Below are positions 1 to 8,226 of a stretch of 64,000 nucleotides of DNA, piece by piece. Position 1 is the first letter of the stretch, and each line of letters begins with the position of its first letter. The notes beneath the pieces are model-generated. The model was not told where the DNA came from and did no database searches. It was given only the letters and a program-made list of their open reading frames with translations. This stretch comes from an uncultured Dorea sp. (GTDB lineage Bacteria > Bacillota > Clostridia > Lachnospirales > Lachnospiraceae): the NCBI GenBank assembly GCA_910584575.1, contig CAJUBG010000002.1, positions 6,051 to 70,050 of the forward strand. Reading direction: 5' to 3'. Position numbers and translations under genes: made by a program.

Positions 1-321
1 CAGGAAAGCTCAGCCGTGATTCGAAAGAGAGTATGCGCAGCAAGGGAAATCCAGCAGAAGCGTTACAAGGGCAGCAGGCTTCTCACGAATTCCATGCTTG
101 AGGTTAGGGAATTGAAGGAATTTTGCAGGCTTGGAAGAAGTGAAGAACTGCTGATGAGAAAGGCGTTCGTATCCCTTGGACTTACGGCAAGGACTTACCA
201 CAAGATTATCAAGGTGGCGCGGACTATTGCAGATTTGGATGCAAGCGAGAGGATTAAAGAGGGGCATTTAAAAGAGGCGATCGGATACCGGACCATGGAC
301 AAGAAGTATTGGGGGAGGTGA
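1..321 (+). CDS. comM: ComM/YifB-family Mg-chelatase-like ATPase, C-terminal fragment
   Basis: The reading frame is open from the first base of the window, so only the last 106 residues are seen and the start lies outside. This part matches the C-terminal helical domain of the ComM/YifB Mg-chelatase-like AAA+ family: a basic stretch with IQQKRY, then GLTARTYHKIIKVARTIADL, then an EGHLKEAIGYR ending. ComM is a hexameric helicase that assists branch migration during natural transformation and recombination. The next gene is dprA, 6 bp downstream, another transformation protein; comM-dprA-topA is a common order in Clostridia. No ATPase motifs are visible because the N-terminal part is missing. 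Confidence 0.85.
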   Translation, partial: QESSAVIRKRVCAAREIQQKRYKGSRLLTNSMLEVRELKEFCRLGRSEELLMRKAFVSLGLTARTYHKIIKVARTIADLDASERIKEGHLKEAIGYRTMDKKYWGR

Positions 322-327
322 CAGAGA

Positions 328-1407
328 ATGAAGTACGAATATTGGCTTGCGTCCATTCCGCATTTGTCAGATTGTAAAAAAAGATTGCTGAGAGAAGAAT
401 ATAAAGAGGGGAGAGCTGTATATTATATAGAAGAAATGCAGTTAAGGTTTCTTCCGTTTCTTGGGGAACAGGATGTGGAGGGGATTCTTGCGGCAAAGAA
501 AGAGATAAAAATTGAAAAAGAGTGGGAGTGTTTGTTGAAGCAAAATATCCGGTTTGTTCCGTATTTTTCCGCAGAGTATCCGAAGAAGCTTTCGCAGCTT
601 CCGGACCCGCCCTATGCATTGTATGTAAAGGGAAGGCTTCCAGAGGAAGGGGTTTTTAGCGCGGCGATTGTGGGCGCCAGGAGGTGTACGCCCTACGGCG
701 AGGAGATGGCTTTGGATTATGGAAAATGCCTGGCAGAGCATGGCATCCAGGTAATCAGCGGTATGGCAAGAGGGATTGACGGGGCGGGCCAGAGAGGGGC
801 AATAGACGCAGGAGGGGCAACCTTTGGCGTACTGGGCTGTGGCGTGGATATCTGTTATCCCCGTGAGCATATAGGGCTTTACATGGATATCCAGAAAAGA
901 GGCGGCGTGATTTCAGAGCAGCCTCCTGGCAGGCCGCCCCTTCCTGTGTATTTCCCCATGAGGAACCGGATCATCAGCGGATTATCAGAGCTTGTACTGG
1001 TGATGGAGGCAAGGCTAAGAAGCGGTTCGCTGATTACAGCGGACCAGGCTTTAGAGCAGGGAAAGGACGTCTATGCCCTTCCTGGCCCCGCAACCAGCCA
1101 GTTAAGCCAGGGGTGCCATTTTCTCATTCGCCAGGGCGCGGGCATCCTGATATCGCCCCAGGATTTACTGACAGAACTGGGAATTACCGAAAAGGAGTTG
1201 GAACAAAAATCAGACAAAATTGAAAAAATGCTTGAAAATCACAAAAATGTGGTGTATAGTTGTCTCGGTTTCTTCCCAAAGGGGCTTAGCCAGTTAATAG
1301 ATGAAACAGGGCTTAGCGCTTCTGCTCTGATGCAGGAATTAATCTCACTTGAGCTTAAGGGCTGCATACGGGAAGTATCGAAGAATTATTATATCAGAGT
1401 CCGCTGA
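328..1407 (+). CDS. dprA: DNA processing protein DprA (Smf family)
   Basis: This 359-residue protein has the usual DprA length. It contains the Rossmann-like core: AIVGARRCTPYG, ISGMARGIDG, GVLGCGVDICYPREH, then FPMRNRIISGLS and EARLRSGSLITA. DprA binds incoming single-stranded DNA and loads RecA in competent cells; the family occurs in many non-competent species too. The C-terminal about 70 residues form a winged-helix-like domain, as in many DprA proteins. The start ATG is preceded by GGGGGAGGTGA, whose core overlaps the end of the comM frame, so the two genes are translationally close. It is followed by topA after a 57-bp gap. Confidence 0.95.
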   Translation: MKYEYWLASIPHLSDCKKRLLREEYKEGRAVYYIEEMQLRFLPFLGEQDVEGILAAKKEIKIEKEWECLLKQNIRFVPYFSAEYPKKLSQLPDPPYALYVKGRLPEEGVFSAAIVGARRCTPYGEEMALDYGKCLAEHGIQVISGMARGIDGAGQRGAIDAGGATFGVLGCGVDICYPREHIGLYMDIQKRGGVISEQPPGRPPLPVYFPMRNRIISGLSELVLVMEARLRSGSLITADQALEQGKDVYALPGPATSQLSQGCHFLIRQGAGILISPQDLLTELGITEKELEQKSDKIEKMLENHKNVVYSCLGFFPKGLSQLIDETGLSASALMQELISLELKGCIREVSKNYYIRVR

Positions 1408-1464
1408 GGGATTTGTTTTCTAAAATGCGGGCAAATGCTAGTTTTTAATGGAGGAAGCAAGGCT

Positions 1465-3555
1465 ATGGCACGTTATCTTGTAATCGTGGAGTCACCCGCT
1501 AAGGTTAAGACAATCAAGAAATTTTTGGGGAGTAGTTATGTGGTGACTGCATCCAACGGACATGTAAGAGATCTTCCTAAGAGTCAGCTTGGAGTTGATG
1601 TCGAGCATGATTATGAGCCGAAGTATATTACAATTCGGGGGAAAGGAGATATTCTTGCCGGACTTCGCAAGGAGGTAAAGAAGGCAGACAGAGTGTATCT
1701 CGCGACTGACCCTGACCGCGAGGGTGAGGCGATATCGTGGCATTTGAGCAAGGCGTTAAAGTTAGAGGATAAAAAGACATACAGGATCAGTTTTAATGAG
1801 ATTACGAAGAATGCGGTAAAAGCGTCTCTGAAAAATGCCAGGGAGATCGATATGGACCTGGTGGACGCGCAGCAGGCAAGAAGAATCCTGGACAGGGTGG
1901 TGGGCTACAAGATAAGCCCCCTTTTGTGGGCTAAGGTAAAGAGAGGCTTAAGCGCGGGGCGTGTCCAGTCTGTGGCCCTTCGGATTATAGCTGACCGCGA
2001 GGACGAGATTAATGCCTTCATACCGGAGGAATACTGGACGCTGGATGCGAATCTGAAAGTGGAGGGGGAGAGAAAGCCCCTGACGGCAAAGTTCTATGGA
2101 ACAGATAAAAAGAAGATGACAATCCACTCTAAGGAGGAACTGGATCAAATCCTGAAAGAAATCGACGGGGCGGATTATAGTGTGGAGGATATTAAGAAAA
2201 GTGAGAGGACGAAGAAGGCGCCGGTTCCCTTCACCACCAGCACCTTGCAGCAGGAGGCGTCCAAAGCCCTGAATTTTGCCACTTCTAAGACCATGCGGAT
2301 TGCGCAGCAGCTCTATGAAGGAGTGGACGTCAAGGGAAACGGCACAGTGGGCCTGATTACCTATCTGCGTACAGATTCCACCAGAATATCCGAGGAGGCA
2401 GACGCCAATGTGCGTGAGTATATCGGGGCAAATTACGGGCAGGAGTTTGTTGCGGCAAAAGAGGCAAAGAACGGAGGCGCCCATAAGAATATCCAGGATG
2501 CCCACGAGGCGATCCGGCCTACGGATGTGAGCCGTACGCCTGTGGCAATGAAGGAATCTTTAAGCAGGGATCAGTTCCGCCTGTATCAGTTGATCTGGAG
2601 ACGGTTTGTGGCGAGCCGGATGCAGCCTGCAAGATATGAGACAACCTCTGTGCGCATTGCGGCGGGACAGTATCGGTTTACGGTTGCGGCGTCAAAGATT
2701 GTATTTGAAGGCTTCCGGTCTGTATATACGGAAGCAGGTGAGGAGAAAGAGGAGAATAACGTGCTGCTTAAGAGTCTGGATAAGACTTCAAAGCTGACGA
2801 AGATTGACTTTGAGTCAAAGCAGCATTTTACACAGCCGCCGGCACACTATACGGAGGCAGCTCTGGTAAAGACTCTTGAGGAGTGGGGAATCGGACGTCC
2901 CAGTACCTATGCGCCCACCATCTCTACCATCATAGCCAGACGATATGTGGCCAAGGAGAATAAGAACCTGTATCTGACCGAGATTGGGGAAGTGGTCAAC
3001 AACATTATGAAGCAGTCCTTTCCCAGTATTGTGGATGTGAATTTTACCGCCAATATGGAGAGCCTTCTGGACGGCGTGGCGGAAGGAAAGGTGAAGTGGC
3101 GGACGCTTATTGAGAATTTTTATCCTGACCTTGAGGCGGCTGTGCAGAAGGCAGAGAAGGAGCAGGAGCAGGTGAAGATCGAGGACGAGGTGACGGACGT
3201 AATCTGTGACCAGTGCGGGCGGAACATGGTTATCAAATATGGGCCCCATGGACGCTTCCTTGCCTGTCCGGGATTTCCGGAGTGCAGGAATACCAAGCCT
3301 TATCTTGAGAAGATCGGGGTTCCGTGTCCGGTGTGCGGCAAAGAGGTGGTACTGCGCAAGACGAAGAAGGGAAGAAAATATTACGGGTGTGAGGATAATC
3401 CGGAATGTGAATTTATGTCCTGGCAGAAGCCTTCCCTTAAGAAATGTCCGCGTTGCAAAAGCTACATGGTTGAGAAGGGCAACAAGCTTCTATGCAGCGA
3501 CGAACAGTGCGGATATGTGGAAAATATCGAAAATAAAGAAAATAACAAGAAATAA
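1465..3555 (+). CDS. topA: DNA topoisomerase I (type IA)
   Basis: This 696-residue enzyme relaxes negative supercoils by transient single-strand cleavage. The TOPRIM domain is at the N terminus (IVESPAK; ATDPDREGEAISWHL), and the active-site region GLITYLRTDSTRIS supplies the catalytic tyrosine. Three four-cysteine zinc ribbons close the protein (CDQCG...CPGFPEC, CPVCG...CEDNPEC, CPRCK...CSDEQC). I start at the ATG at 1465, giving MARYLVIVESPAKV, because GGAGG at 1450-1454 is correctly spaced; an in-frame ATG ten codons upstream lacks a ribosome site. It lies between dprA and codY, a typical Lachnospiraceae order. Confidence 0.97.
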   Translation: MARYLVIVESPAKVKTIKKFLGSSYVVTASNGHVRDLPKSQLGVDVEHDYEPKYITIRGKGDILAGLRKEVKKADRVYLATDPDREGEAISWHLSKALKLEDKKTYRISFNEITKNAVKASLKNAREIDMDLVDAQQARRILDRVVGYKISPLLWAKVKRGLSAGRVQSVALRIIADREDEINAFIPEEYWTLDANLKVEGERKPLTAKFYGTDKKKMTIHSKEELDQILKEIDGADYSVEDIKKSERTKKAPVPFTTSTLQQEASKALNFATSKTMRIAQQLYEGVDVKGNGTVGLITYLRTDSTRISEEADANVREYIGANYGQEFVAAKEAKNGGAHKNIQDAHEAIRPTDVSRTPVAMKESLSRDQFRLYQLIWRRFVASRMQPARYETTSVRIAAGQYRFTVAASKIVFEGFRSVYTEAGEEKEENNVLLKSLDKTSKLTKIDFESKQHFTQPPAHYTEAALVKTLEEWGIGRPSTYAPTISTIIARRYVAKENKNLYLTEIGEVVNNIMKQSFPSIVDVNFTANMESLLDGVAEGKVKWRTLIENFYPDLEAAVQKAEKEQEQVKIEDEVTDVICDQCGRNMVIKYGPHGRFLACPGFPECRNTKPYLEKIGVPCPVCGKEVVLRKTKKGRKYYGCEDNPECEFMSWQKPSLKKCPRCKSYMVEKGNKLLCSDEQCGYVENIENKENNKK

Positions 3556-3642
3556 GTAAGAATTGCGAAAAATAATTTGGATATTCATTGAAAAAAATTG
3601 AATTGTATGATAACATTACTTGCAAAGGATGGAGGTATGTCA

Positions 3643-4425
3643 ATGAGTGTACAATTATTAGATAAGACCAGAAAGATCAATAAATTACTGCACAATAATA
3701 ATTCAAGTAAGGTAGTATTTAATGATATTTGTGAAGTACTTACTGAAATCTTGGATTCTAACGTGTTGGTAGTAAGCAGGAAGGGAAAGGTACTTGGAGG
3801 AAGCAAGTGCGGAAATGTACCGTATATCAAAGAGCTGATTGAGCAGGAGGTAGGCAGGCATATTGATCCGATGCTTAATGAGAGGCTGCTTAGCATCCTG
3901 TCAACCAAAGAGAATGTGAATCTTCAGACTCTTGGATTTTCCGGAGGTGCGGTACAGGGATATCAGGCAATCATCACTCCCATTGATATTGCGGGAGAGC
4001 GTCTTGGCACATTATTTATCTATAAGAAGGAACGGATGTATGAGATTGACGATATCATTTTAAGTGAATATGGAACCACAGTGGTTGGCCTGGAGATGCT
4101 TAGGTCTGTGAATGAAGAAAGCGCTGAGGAGACCAGGAAGGAGCATATTGTGCAGTCAGCCATCAGTACACTGTCATATTCGGAGTTGGAGGCAATTATC
4201 CATATTTTCGAGGAGTTGGATGGCACAGAGGGGATTCTGGTGGCAAGCAAGATTGCAGACAGAGTGGGTATTACCAGGTCCGTGATAGTCAATGCCCTTC
4301 GCAAGTTCGAGAGCGCAGGAGTGATTGAATCCCGTTCATCTGGGATGAAGGGGACTTACATTAAGGTCGTGAATGATTATGTATTTACGGAGTTGGAACA
4401 TATTAAGGCAGAACGTATAAAATAG
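3643..4425 (+). CDS. codY: GTP-sensing global transcriptional regulator CodY
   Basis: This 260-residue protein matches CodY in length. It starts MSVQLLDKTRKINKLL, has an N-terminal GAF domain that binds branched-chain amino acids in the family (about residues 1-150) and a C-terminal winged helix with the conserved SYSELEAI, ASKIADRVGITRSVIVNALRKFESAGVIESRSSGMKGTYIKV region. CodY represses nutrient-scavenging and biosynthesis genes when GTP and branched-chain amino acids are plentiful. I use the ATG at 3643, seven bases after GGAGG (3631-3635); the ATG at 3637 is too close to the ribosome site. guaB, a GTP-synthesis gene, lies 4 kb downstream. Confidence 0.97.
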   Translation: MSVQLLDKTRKINKLLHNNNSSKVVFNDICEVLTEILDSNVLVVSRKGKVLGGSKCGNVPYIKELIEQEVGRHIDPMLNERLLSILSTKENVNLQTLGFSGGAVQGYQAIITPIDIAGERLGTLFIYKKERMYEIDDIILSEYGTTVVGLEMLRSVNEESAEETRKEHIVQSAISTLSYSELEAIIHIFEELDGTEGILVASKIADRVGITRSVIVNALRKFESAGVIESRSSGMKGTYIKVVNDYVFTELEHIKAERIK

Positions 4426-4465
4426 GTTACGGATGCCCTTAAGTTTGAAAGAGGAGAGCAGACAT

Positions 4466-4771
4466 ATGTATGAAGGATGCCGGGCGGATATCAGGATGAA
4501 CCGGATGGTGCTGAAAGAGGGCAGATTTGACGAAAAGGTTCATCACTGTAATATTATCACGTATAAACCGGAGGAAGAATGCATATACTTGGTAGCAGAG
4601 GATACAGAGGTTACGGAATTTTCCCTGGACGGGAATTATGAGTGCAGGATAAAGACGCCGAAGGAGGATACAGCATGTATCGGTTCGATTGTGGAAAGGT
4701 ACTGGAACAAGGCGGGAAGGGTATTAAAATTCCGAATCAAGAATGGATTTTATAAAAATCTTGTAAACTAA
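4466..4771 (+). CDS. Small conserved hypothetical protein
   Basis: This 101-residue soluble protein has no signal peptide and no membrane segment. I do not recognise a family. It contains KPEEECIYLVAEDTEVTEFSLDGNYEC followed by a basic end (YWNKAGRVLKFRIKNGFYKNL), suggesting a small beta-rich fold; a PilZ-like or SH3-like barrel is possible but unproven. The start at 4466 is chosen because GAGGAG at 4451-4456 is 9 bases upstream; an upstream ATG at 4433 lacks a ribosome site. It follows codY by 40 bp and probably shares its transcript. The groE promoter starts 13 bp after its stop codon. Confidence 0.7.
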   Translation: MYEGCRADIRMNRMVLKEGRFDEKVHHCNIITYKPEEECIYLVAEDTEVTEFSLDGNYECRIKTPKEDTACIGSIVERYWNKAGRVLKFRIKNGFYKNLVN

Positions 4772-4783
4772 ATATAAAGTGTG

Positions 4784-4812
4784 TTGACAAAGTCATAAGA
4801 GAGTGCTATTTT
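4784..4812 (+). promoter_or_regulatory. groES-groEL sigma-A promoter
   Basis: TTGACA at 4784-4789 and TATTTT at 4807-4812 are separated by 17 bp. The CIRCE operator begins 14 bp downstream of the -10 element, where HrcA would block initiation or clearance. Confidence 0.8.
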
Positions 4813-4826
4813 ATTACTAGAGTTTT

Positions 4827-4853
4827 TTAGCACTCTCTTTTTATGAGTGCTAA
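4827..4853. promoter_or_regulatory. CIRCE operator (HrcA binding site)
   Basis: TTAGCACTC, nine bases, then GAGTGCTAA: a perfect match to the CIRCE consensus, 35 bp upstream of groES. HrcA binds this element in Gram-positive bacteria and represses chaperonin genes. A third GAGTGCTA half-site at 4801-4808 pairs with the left CIRCE arm as an 11-bp perfect inverted repeat (4798-4808 with 4828-4838). Confidence 0.95.
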
Positions 4854-4887
4854 CAAAAAATAGATATAACTAAAGGAGGCATAAATT

Positions 4888-5172
4888 ATGAAGTTAGTAC
4901 CATTAGGAGACAGAGTTGTATTGAAGCAGTTGGTTGCAGAAGAAACCACCAAGTCAGGAATCGTGATTCCCGGACAGTCCAAGGAGAAGCCGCAGCAGGC
5001 GGAGGTCATTGCAGTTGGACCTGGCGGAACCGTAGACGGGAAAGAAGTGAAGATGAATGTATCAGTTGGACAGCAGGTAATTTACTCCAAGTATTCAGGG
5101 ACAACCGTAGAGGTTGAGGATGAAGAATATATCATTGTGAAGCAGGATGATATCCTTGCAATCTGTGAGTAA
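4888..5172 (+). CDS. groES: Co-chaperonin GroES
   Basis: This 94-residue protein is the heptameric lid of the GroEL folding chamber. It shows the family signature from the start (MKLVPLGDRVVLKQ), a mobile loop region (TTKSGIVIPGQSKEKPQQ) and the C-terminal GTTVEVEDEEYIIVKQDDILAI strand. The ribosome site AAAGGAGG lies about ten bases before the ATG. It is the first gene of the CIRCE-controlled groES-groEL operon; groEL follows after a 63-bp gap with no visible terminator. Confidence 0.98.
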   Translation: MKLVPLGDRVVLKQLVAEETTKSGIVIPGQSKEKPQQAEVIAVGPGGTVDGKEVKMNVSVGQQVIYSKYSGTTVEVEDEEYIIVKQDDILAICE

Positions 5173-5235
5173 GGATTGCAGTATCAGATAGTTAAATTTA
5201 GAGAATAATCATAGATTATAGGAGGCATGACAATT

Positions 5236-6861
5236 ATGGCAAAGGAAATTAAATACGGTGCAGAGGCAAGAAGCGCATTGGAATCAGGAGTAAATCAACT
5301 GGCAGATACCGTTAGGGTAACGCTTGGACCAAAGGGACGCAACGTTGTTCTGGATAAGTCCTTCGGCGCGCCACTCATCACCAACGACGGTGTGACGATT
5401 GCGAAAGAGATTGAGCTTGAGGATGCGTTTGAGAACATGGGAGCACAGCTCATCAAAGAGGTTGCGTCCAAGACTAACGACGTTGCAGGCGACGGGACAA
5501 CGACTGCTACCGTACTTGCACAGGCTATGGTGCATGAAGGAATGAAGAACCTGGCAGCAGGCGCAAACCCGATTATTCTTCGCAAGGGTATGAAGAAGGC
5601 CACCGATACTGCGGTAGAGGCGATTGCAAAGATGTCAAGTAAGTTAAAAGACAAAGACCAGATCGCAAGGGTAGCTGCAATCTCCGCGGGCGACGACGAA
5701 GTAGGCGAGATGGTAGCCGATGCAATGGAGAAGGTTTCCAACGACGGTGTTATCACTATTGAGGAATCCAAGACCATGAAGACAGAGCTTGACCTGGTAG
5801 AAGGTATGCAGTTTGACCGTGGGTACGTATCCGCTTACATGGCTACGGATATGGATAAGATGGAAGCAATTCTGGAGGATCCGTATATCCTGATTACAGA
5901 TAAGAAGATTTCCAATATTCAGGATATTCTTCCGCTGTTAGAGCAGATCGTACAGTCCGGCGCAAGATTACTGATTATTGCCGAGGATGTAGAGGGCGAG
6001 GCCCTTACCACACTGATTGTCAACAAGCTGCGCGGAACCTTTAACGTAGCGGCAGTAAAGGCGCCGGGATACGGTGACAGAAGAAAAGAGATGCTTAAGG
6101 ATATCGCAATCCTGACAGGCGGCCAGGTAGTATCCGACGAGCTTGGAATGGACTTAAAGGAGACCACCATGGACCAGTTAGGCCGTGCGAAGTCTGTTAA
6201 GGTTCAGAAGGAGAACACCGTTATCGTTGACGGTCTGGGCGACAAGAAGGAGATTGCTGACCGTGTTGCACAGATTAAGATGCAGATTGAGGAGACGACC
6301 TCTGACTTCGACAGAGAGAAGCTGCAGGAGAGACTTGCGAAGCTGGCAGGCGGCGTTGCCGTTATCCGTGTGGGCGCTGCAACCGAGACAGAGATGAAGG
6401 AAGCAAAACTCCGTATGGAGGATGCCCTTGCAGCTACAAGGGCGGCGGTAGAAGAAGGAATCATCGCAGGAGGCGGTTCTGCATATATCCACGCTGCAAA
6501 AGAGGTTGCTGCTATGGCTGAGAACTTAAGCGGAGACGAAAAGACGGGAGCCAATGTTGTATTGAAGGCGCTGGAATCCCCGTTATTCCACATCGCAGCC
6601 AATGCCGGACTGGAAGGCTCTGTGATTATCAATAAGGTAAAAGAGTCCAAAGCAGGGGCAGGGTTCGATGTACTGACAGAGAACTATGTAGATATGGTAG
6701 AGAGTGGAATCCTTGATCCGGCCAAGGTTACAAGAAGCGCGCTGCAGAACGCTACAAGCGTTGCATCTACGCTGCTTACAACAGAATCTGTTGTTGCTAA
6801 TATTAAAGAAGAAACTCCGGCAATGCCGGCAGGCGCAGGCGGCGGAATGGGCATGATGTAA
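5236..6861 (+). CDS. groEL: Chaperonin GroEL (Hsp60)
   Basis: This 541-residue chaperonin folds proteins inside a double heptameric ring. Family motifs are intact: TLGPKGRNVVLD, NDGVTIAKEIELED, the ATP-binding VAGDGTTTATVLAQAM, and the Gly-Met-rich tail ending in AGGGMGMM. I choose the ATG at 5236, giving MAKEIKYGAEAR as in other GroELs, ten bases after GGAGG at 5221-5225; the ATG at 5227 is only one base from the ribosome site. It is the second gene of the groE operon, closed by a hairpin terminator at 6895. Confidence 0.98.
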   Translation: MAKEIKYGAEARSALESGVNQLADTVRVTLGPKGRNVVLDKSFGAPLITNDGVTIAKEIELEDAFENMGAQLIKEVASKTNDVAGDGTTTATVLAQAMVHEGMKNLAAGANPIILRKGMKKATDTAVEAIAKMSSKLKDKDQIARVAAISAGDDEVGEMVADAMEKVSNDGVITIEESKTMKTELDLVEGMQFDRGYVSAYMATDMDKMEAILEDPYILITDKKISNIQDILPLLEQIVQSGARLLIIAEDVEGEALTTLIVNKLRGTFNVAAVKAPGYGDRRKEMLKDIAILTGGQVVSDELGMDLKETTMDQLGRAKSVKVQKENTVIVDGLGDKKEIADRVAQIKMQIEETTSDFDREKLQERLAKLAGGVAVIRVGAATETEMKEAKLRMEDALAATRAAVEEGIIAGGGSAYIHAAKEVAAMAENLSGDEKTGANVVLKALESPLFHIAANAGLEGSVIINKVKESKAGAGFDVLTENYVDMVESGILDPAKVTRSALQNATSVASTLLTTESVVANIKEETPAMPAGAGGGMGMM

Positions 6862-6894
6862 AAAGGCACATGTCAGCCATTGCGCGATATGATT

Positions 6895-6926
6895 GAGGGC
6901 TTCTCGTATGGGGAGTCCTCTTTTTT
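6895..6926 (+). terminator. Rho-independent terminator after groEL
   Basis: GAGGGCTTC and GGGAGTCCTC form an imperfect stem followed directly by six T residues, 33 bp after the groEL stop codon. Confidence 0.7.
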
Positions 6927-6972
6927 CTATTCAACCCGAAGCCGCATACAATGCCTGCTGTTAGAAAATTGA

Positions 6973-7001
6973 TAGACTTTGTACCCCGATTATGCTATAC
7001 T
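6973..7001 (+). promoter_or_regulatory. Promoter of the small-protein cluster
   Basis: TAGACT at 6973-6978, a 17-bp spacer, and TATACT at 6996-7001 preceded by TGC (extended -10). It lies 44 bp before the start codon at 7045. Confidence 0.6.
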
Positions 7002-7044
7002 AAAATTAATATAATAACATATTATATAATTGGGAGGTGATATA

Positions 7045-7239
7045 ATGCCTAATACAAATTTAGAGATCACACAAAAAGCAATGGAAGATTTTAAGAAAAT
7101 TCAAGAATATATGATATTAGCAAAAGAAGAAAATTCTACCAAGACATATGCAAAATTAAAAGATGAATATATATATCTGAAAAGTTTTCTTAATGTGGCA
7201 GGTGTGAATCTGACAGAACTGGACAAGATCAAAGAGTAA
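7045..7239 (+). CDS. Small helical hypothetical protein (64 aa)
   Basis: This 64-residue protein of unknown function is mostly charged and helical (KAMEDFKKIQEYMILAKEEN, LKDEYIYLKSFLN) and has no membrane segment. The start ATG at 7045 is seven bases after the core of GGGAGGTGA, a very strong ribosome site, and an extended -10 promoter lies just upstream, so I believe it is a real gene. The next small gene follows after 124 bp. An in-frame TTG at 7030 precedes the ribosome site and is unlikely. Confidence 0.65.
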   Translation: MPNTNLEITQKAMEDFKKIQEYMILAKEENSTKTYAKLKDEYIYLKSFLNVAGVNLTELDKIKE

Positions 7240-7363
7240 TTCAGAGAGCTATCAGGAATTATTAGAACAGGGGCGTAAGGAGAATAAAAAACGAAAAATC
7301 CGGTTATTTTCTAGCCGGTGCACTGCCAGTTATTCAGTTCTTTTATTTAAGGAGGTGAACGGG

Positions 7364-7540
7364 ATGCCGGCGGACGAAAAAGAATTAAACGCCAATTTAT
7401 TTGATCAACTTACTTTGATTGAACGGATAGAACGGAGTTTAAAAAGTGGCGGAGAAAAGGGTGTAGAGGAAGAAATCGAAATCTTAAAAAAAGAAATCAA
7501 TCGTAAACTTTACCAACAACCGCCATTAAAAAGCGAATGA
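7364..7540 (+). CDS. Small acidic coiled-coil hypothetical protein (58 aa)
   Basis: This 58-residue protein of unknown function reads as one amphipathic helix pair (LFDQLTLIERIERSLKSG, then EEEIEILKKEINRKL), likely a coiled coil. GGAGG at 7351-7355 is eight bases before the ATG. It lies in the same direction as the 64-residue gene upstream and the membrane protein downstream and may be co-transcribed with them. The gap before it (7240-7363) holds only a weak CCGG...CCGG hairpin near 7300-7318. Confidence 0.6.
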   Translation: MPADEKELNANLFDQLTLIERIERSLKSGGEKGVEEEIEILKKEINRKLYQQPPLKSE

Positions 7541-7610
7541 CAGTTAATCAAAGGCTTGTCAAGTGGCAAGTCCGCGCTTACTCAATAAAGACTACGAAAA
7601 GGAGTAGAGG

Positions 7611-8099
7611 ATGAATGATTTTTATACAGAACAACTGGTAAAAAAGCAGACGGACATGAAGGATATCCTGATTAAAGCAATATTAGTTTCGGCGACCATC
7701 GTTTCATTTGTGATCATACTGATGTATCCCATCGGATTGATTCTTCCGATTATTATGATTGTTTTGGATGTTTTTATGTTCCGCCGGCTCAATGTGGAGT
7801 ATGAATATTTGTTCTTGAACGGTGATTTAGATATTGATAAGATTATGAATAAGTCCAAGAGAAAGAAGATGTTTAACGCTAATGTATCCGATATGGAGCT
7901 TCTGGCGCCAATTGACGCGGCAGAACTGAATCAGTACCAGAATGCCCGAACATTAGATTTCAGTTCCCATACCGGACAGGCCAAGGTCTATGCGCTAGTG
8001 CTTTCAGGGCAGGGCGAGACCAGAAAGGTAATCTTTGAACCCAATGAGACGATTGTGGAGGGCTTCTACATGTTGGCGCCGAGAAAGGTGATACGGTAG
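7611..8099 (+). CDS. DUF6106-like small membrane protein
   Basis: This 162-residue protein has two hydrophobic segments close together (about residues 21-38 and 41-55), then a cytosolic domain of about 100 residues. The architecture and the start MNDFYTEQLVKKQTDMKD resemble the DUF6106 family of Lachnospiraceae, whose role is not known. The family assignment is from memory and is moderate. A GGAG-type ribosome site (AAAAGGAGTAGAGG) precedes the ATG. It is the last gene before the guaB promoter; no clear terminator separates them, although the region 8100-8149 is short. Confidence 0.65.
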   Translation: MNDFYTEQLVKKQTDMKDILIKAILVSATIVSFVIILMYPIGLILPIIMIVLDVFMFRRLNVEYEYLFLNGDLDIDKIMNKSKRKKMFNANVSDMELLAPIDAAELNQYQNARTLDFSSHTGQAKVYALVLSGQGETRKVIFEPNETIVEGFYMLAPRKVIR

Positions 8100-8149
8100 A
8101 ATTCACGGAAAGAAGTCTGAAAAAAGTCTGAAAAAGTATAAGAAATCAG

Positions 8150-8179
8150 TTGACAAATGCTATCATAATTAGTTATGAT
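8150..8179 (+). promoter_or_regulatory. guaB promoter
   Basis: TTGACA at 8150-8155 and TATGAT at 8174-8179 with an 18-bp spacer. The whole spacer and -10 are inside a perfect inverted repeat at 8156-8185. Confidence 0.75.
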
Positions 8180-8185
8180 AGCATT
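8156..8185. promoter_or_regulatory. Perfect 13-bp inverted repeat overlapping the guaB -10 (putative operator)
   Basis: AATGCTATCATAA and its exact complement TTATGATAGCATT are separated by four bases. The left arm starts directly after the -35 hexamer and the right arm contains the -10 hexamer. There is no T-run after it, so a terminator is unlikely. The position is that of a repressor operator; I do not know the regulator. Confidence 0.65.
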
Positions 8186-8226
8186 TAAATATCTACTAAT
8201 TTTAAGAGAAAGAGAGGAATGAAATC

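Noticed and set aside
5295..5777. A 160-codon minus-strand frame within groEL
   Set aside because: It is a codon-bias shadow of groEL; low-complexity Ser/Ile-rich translation.
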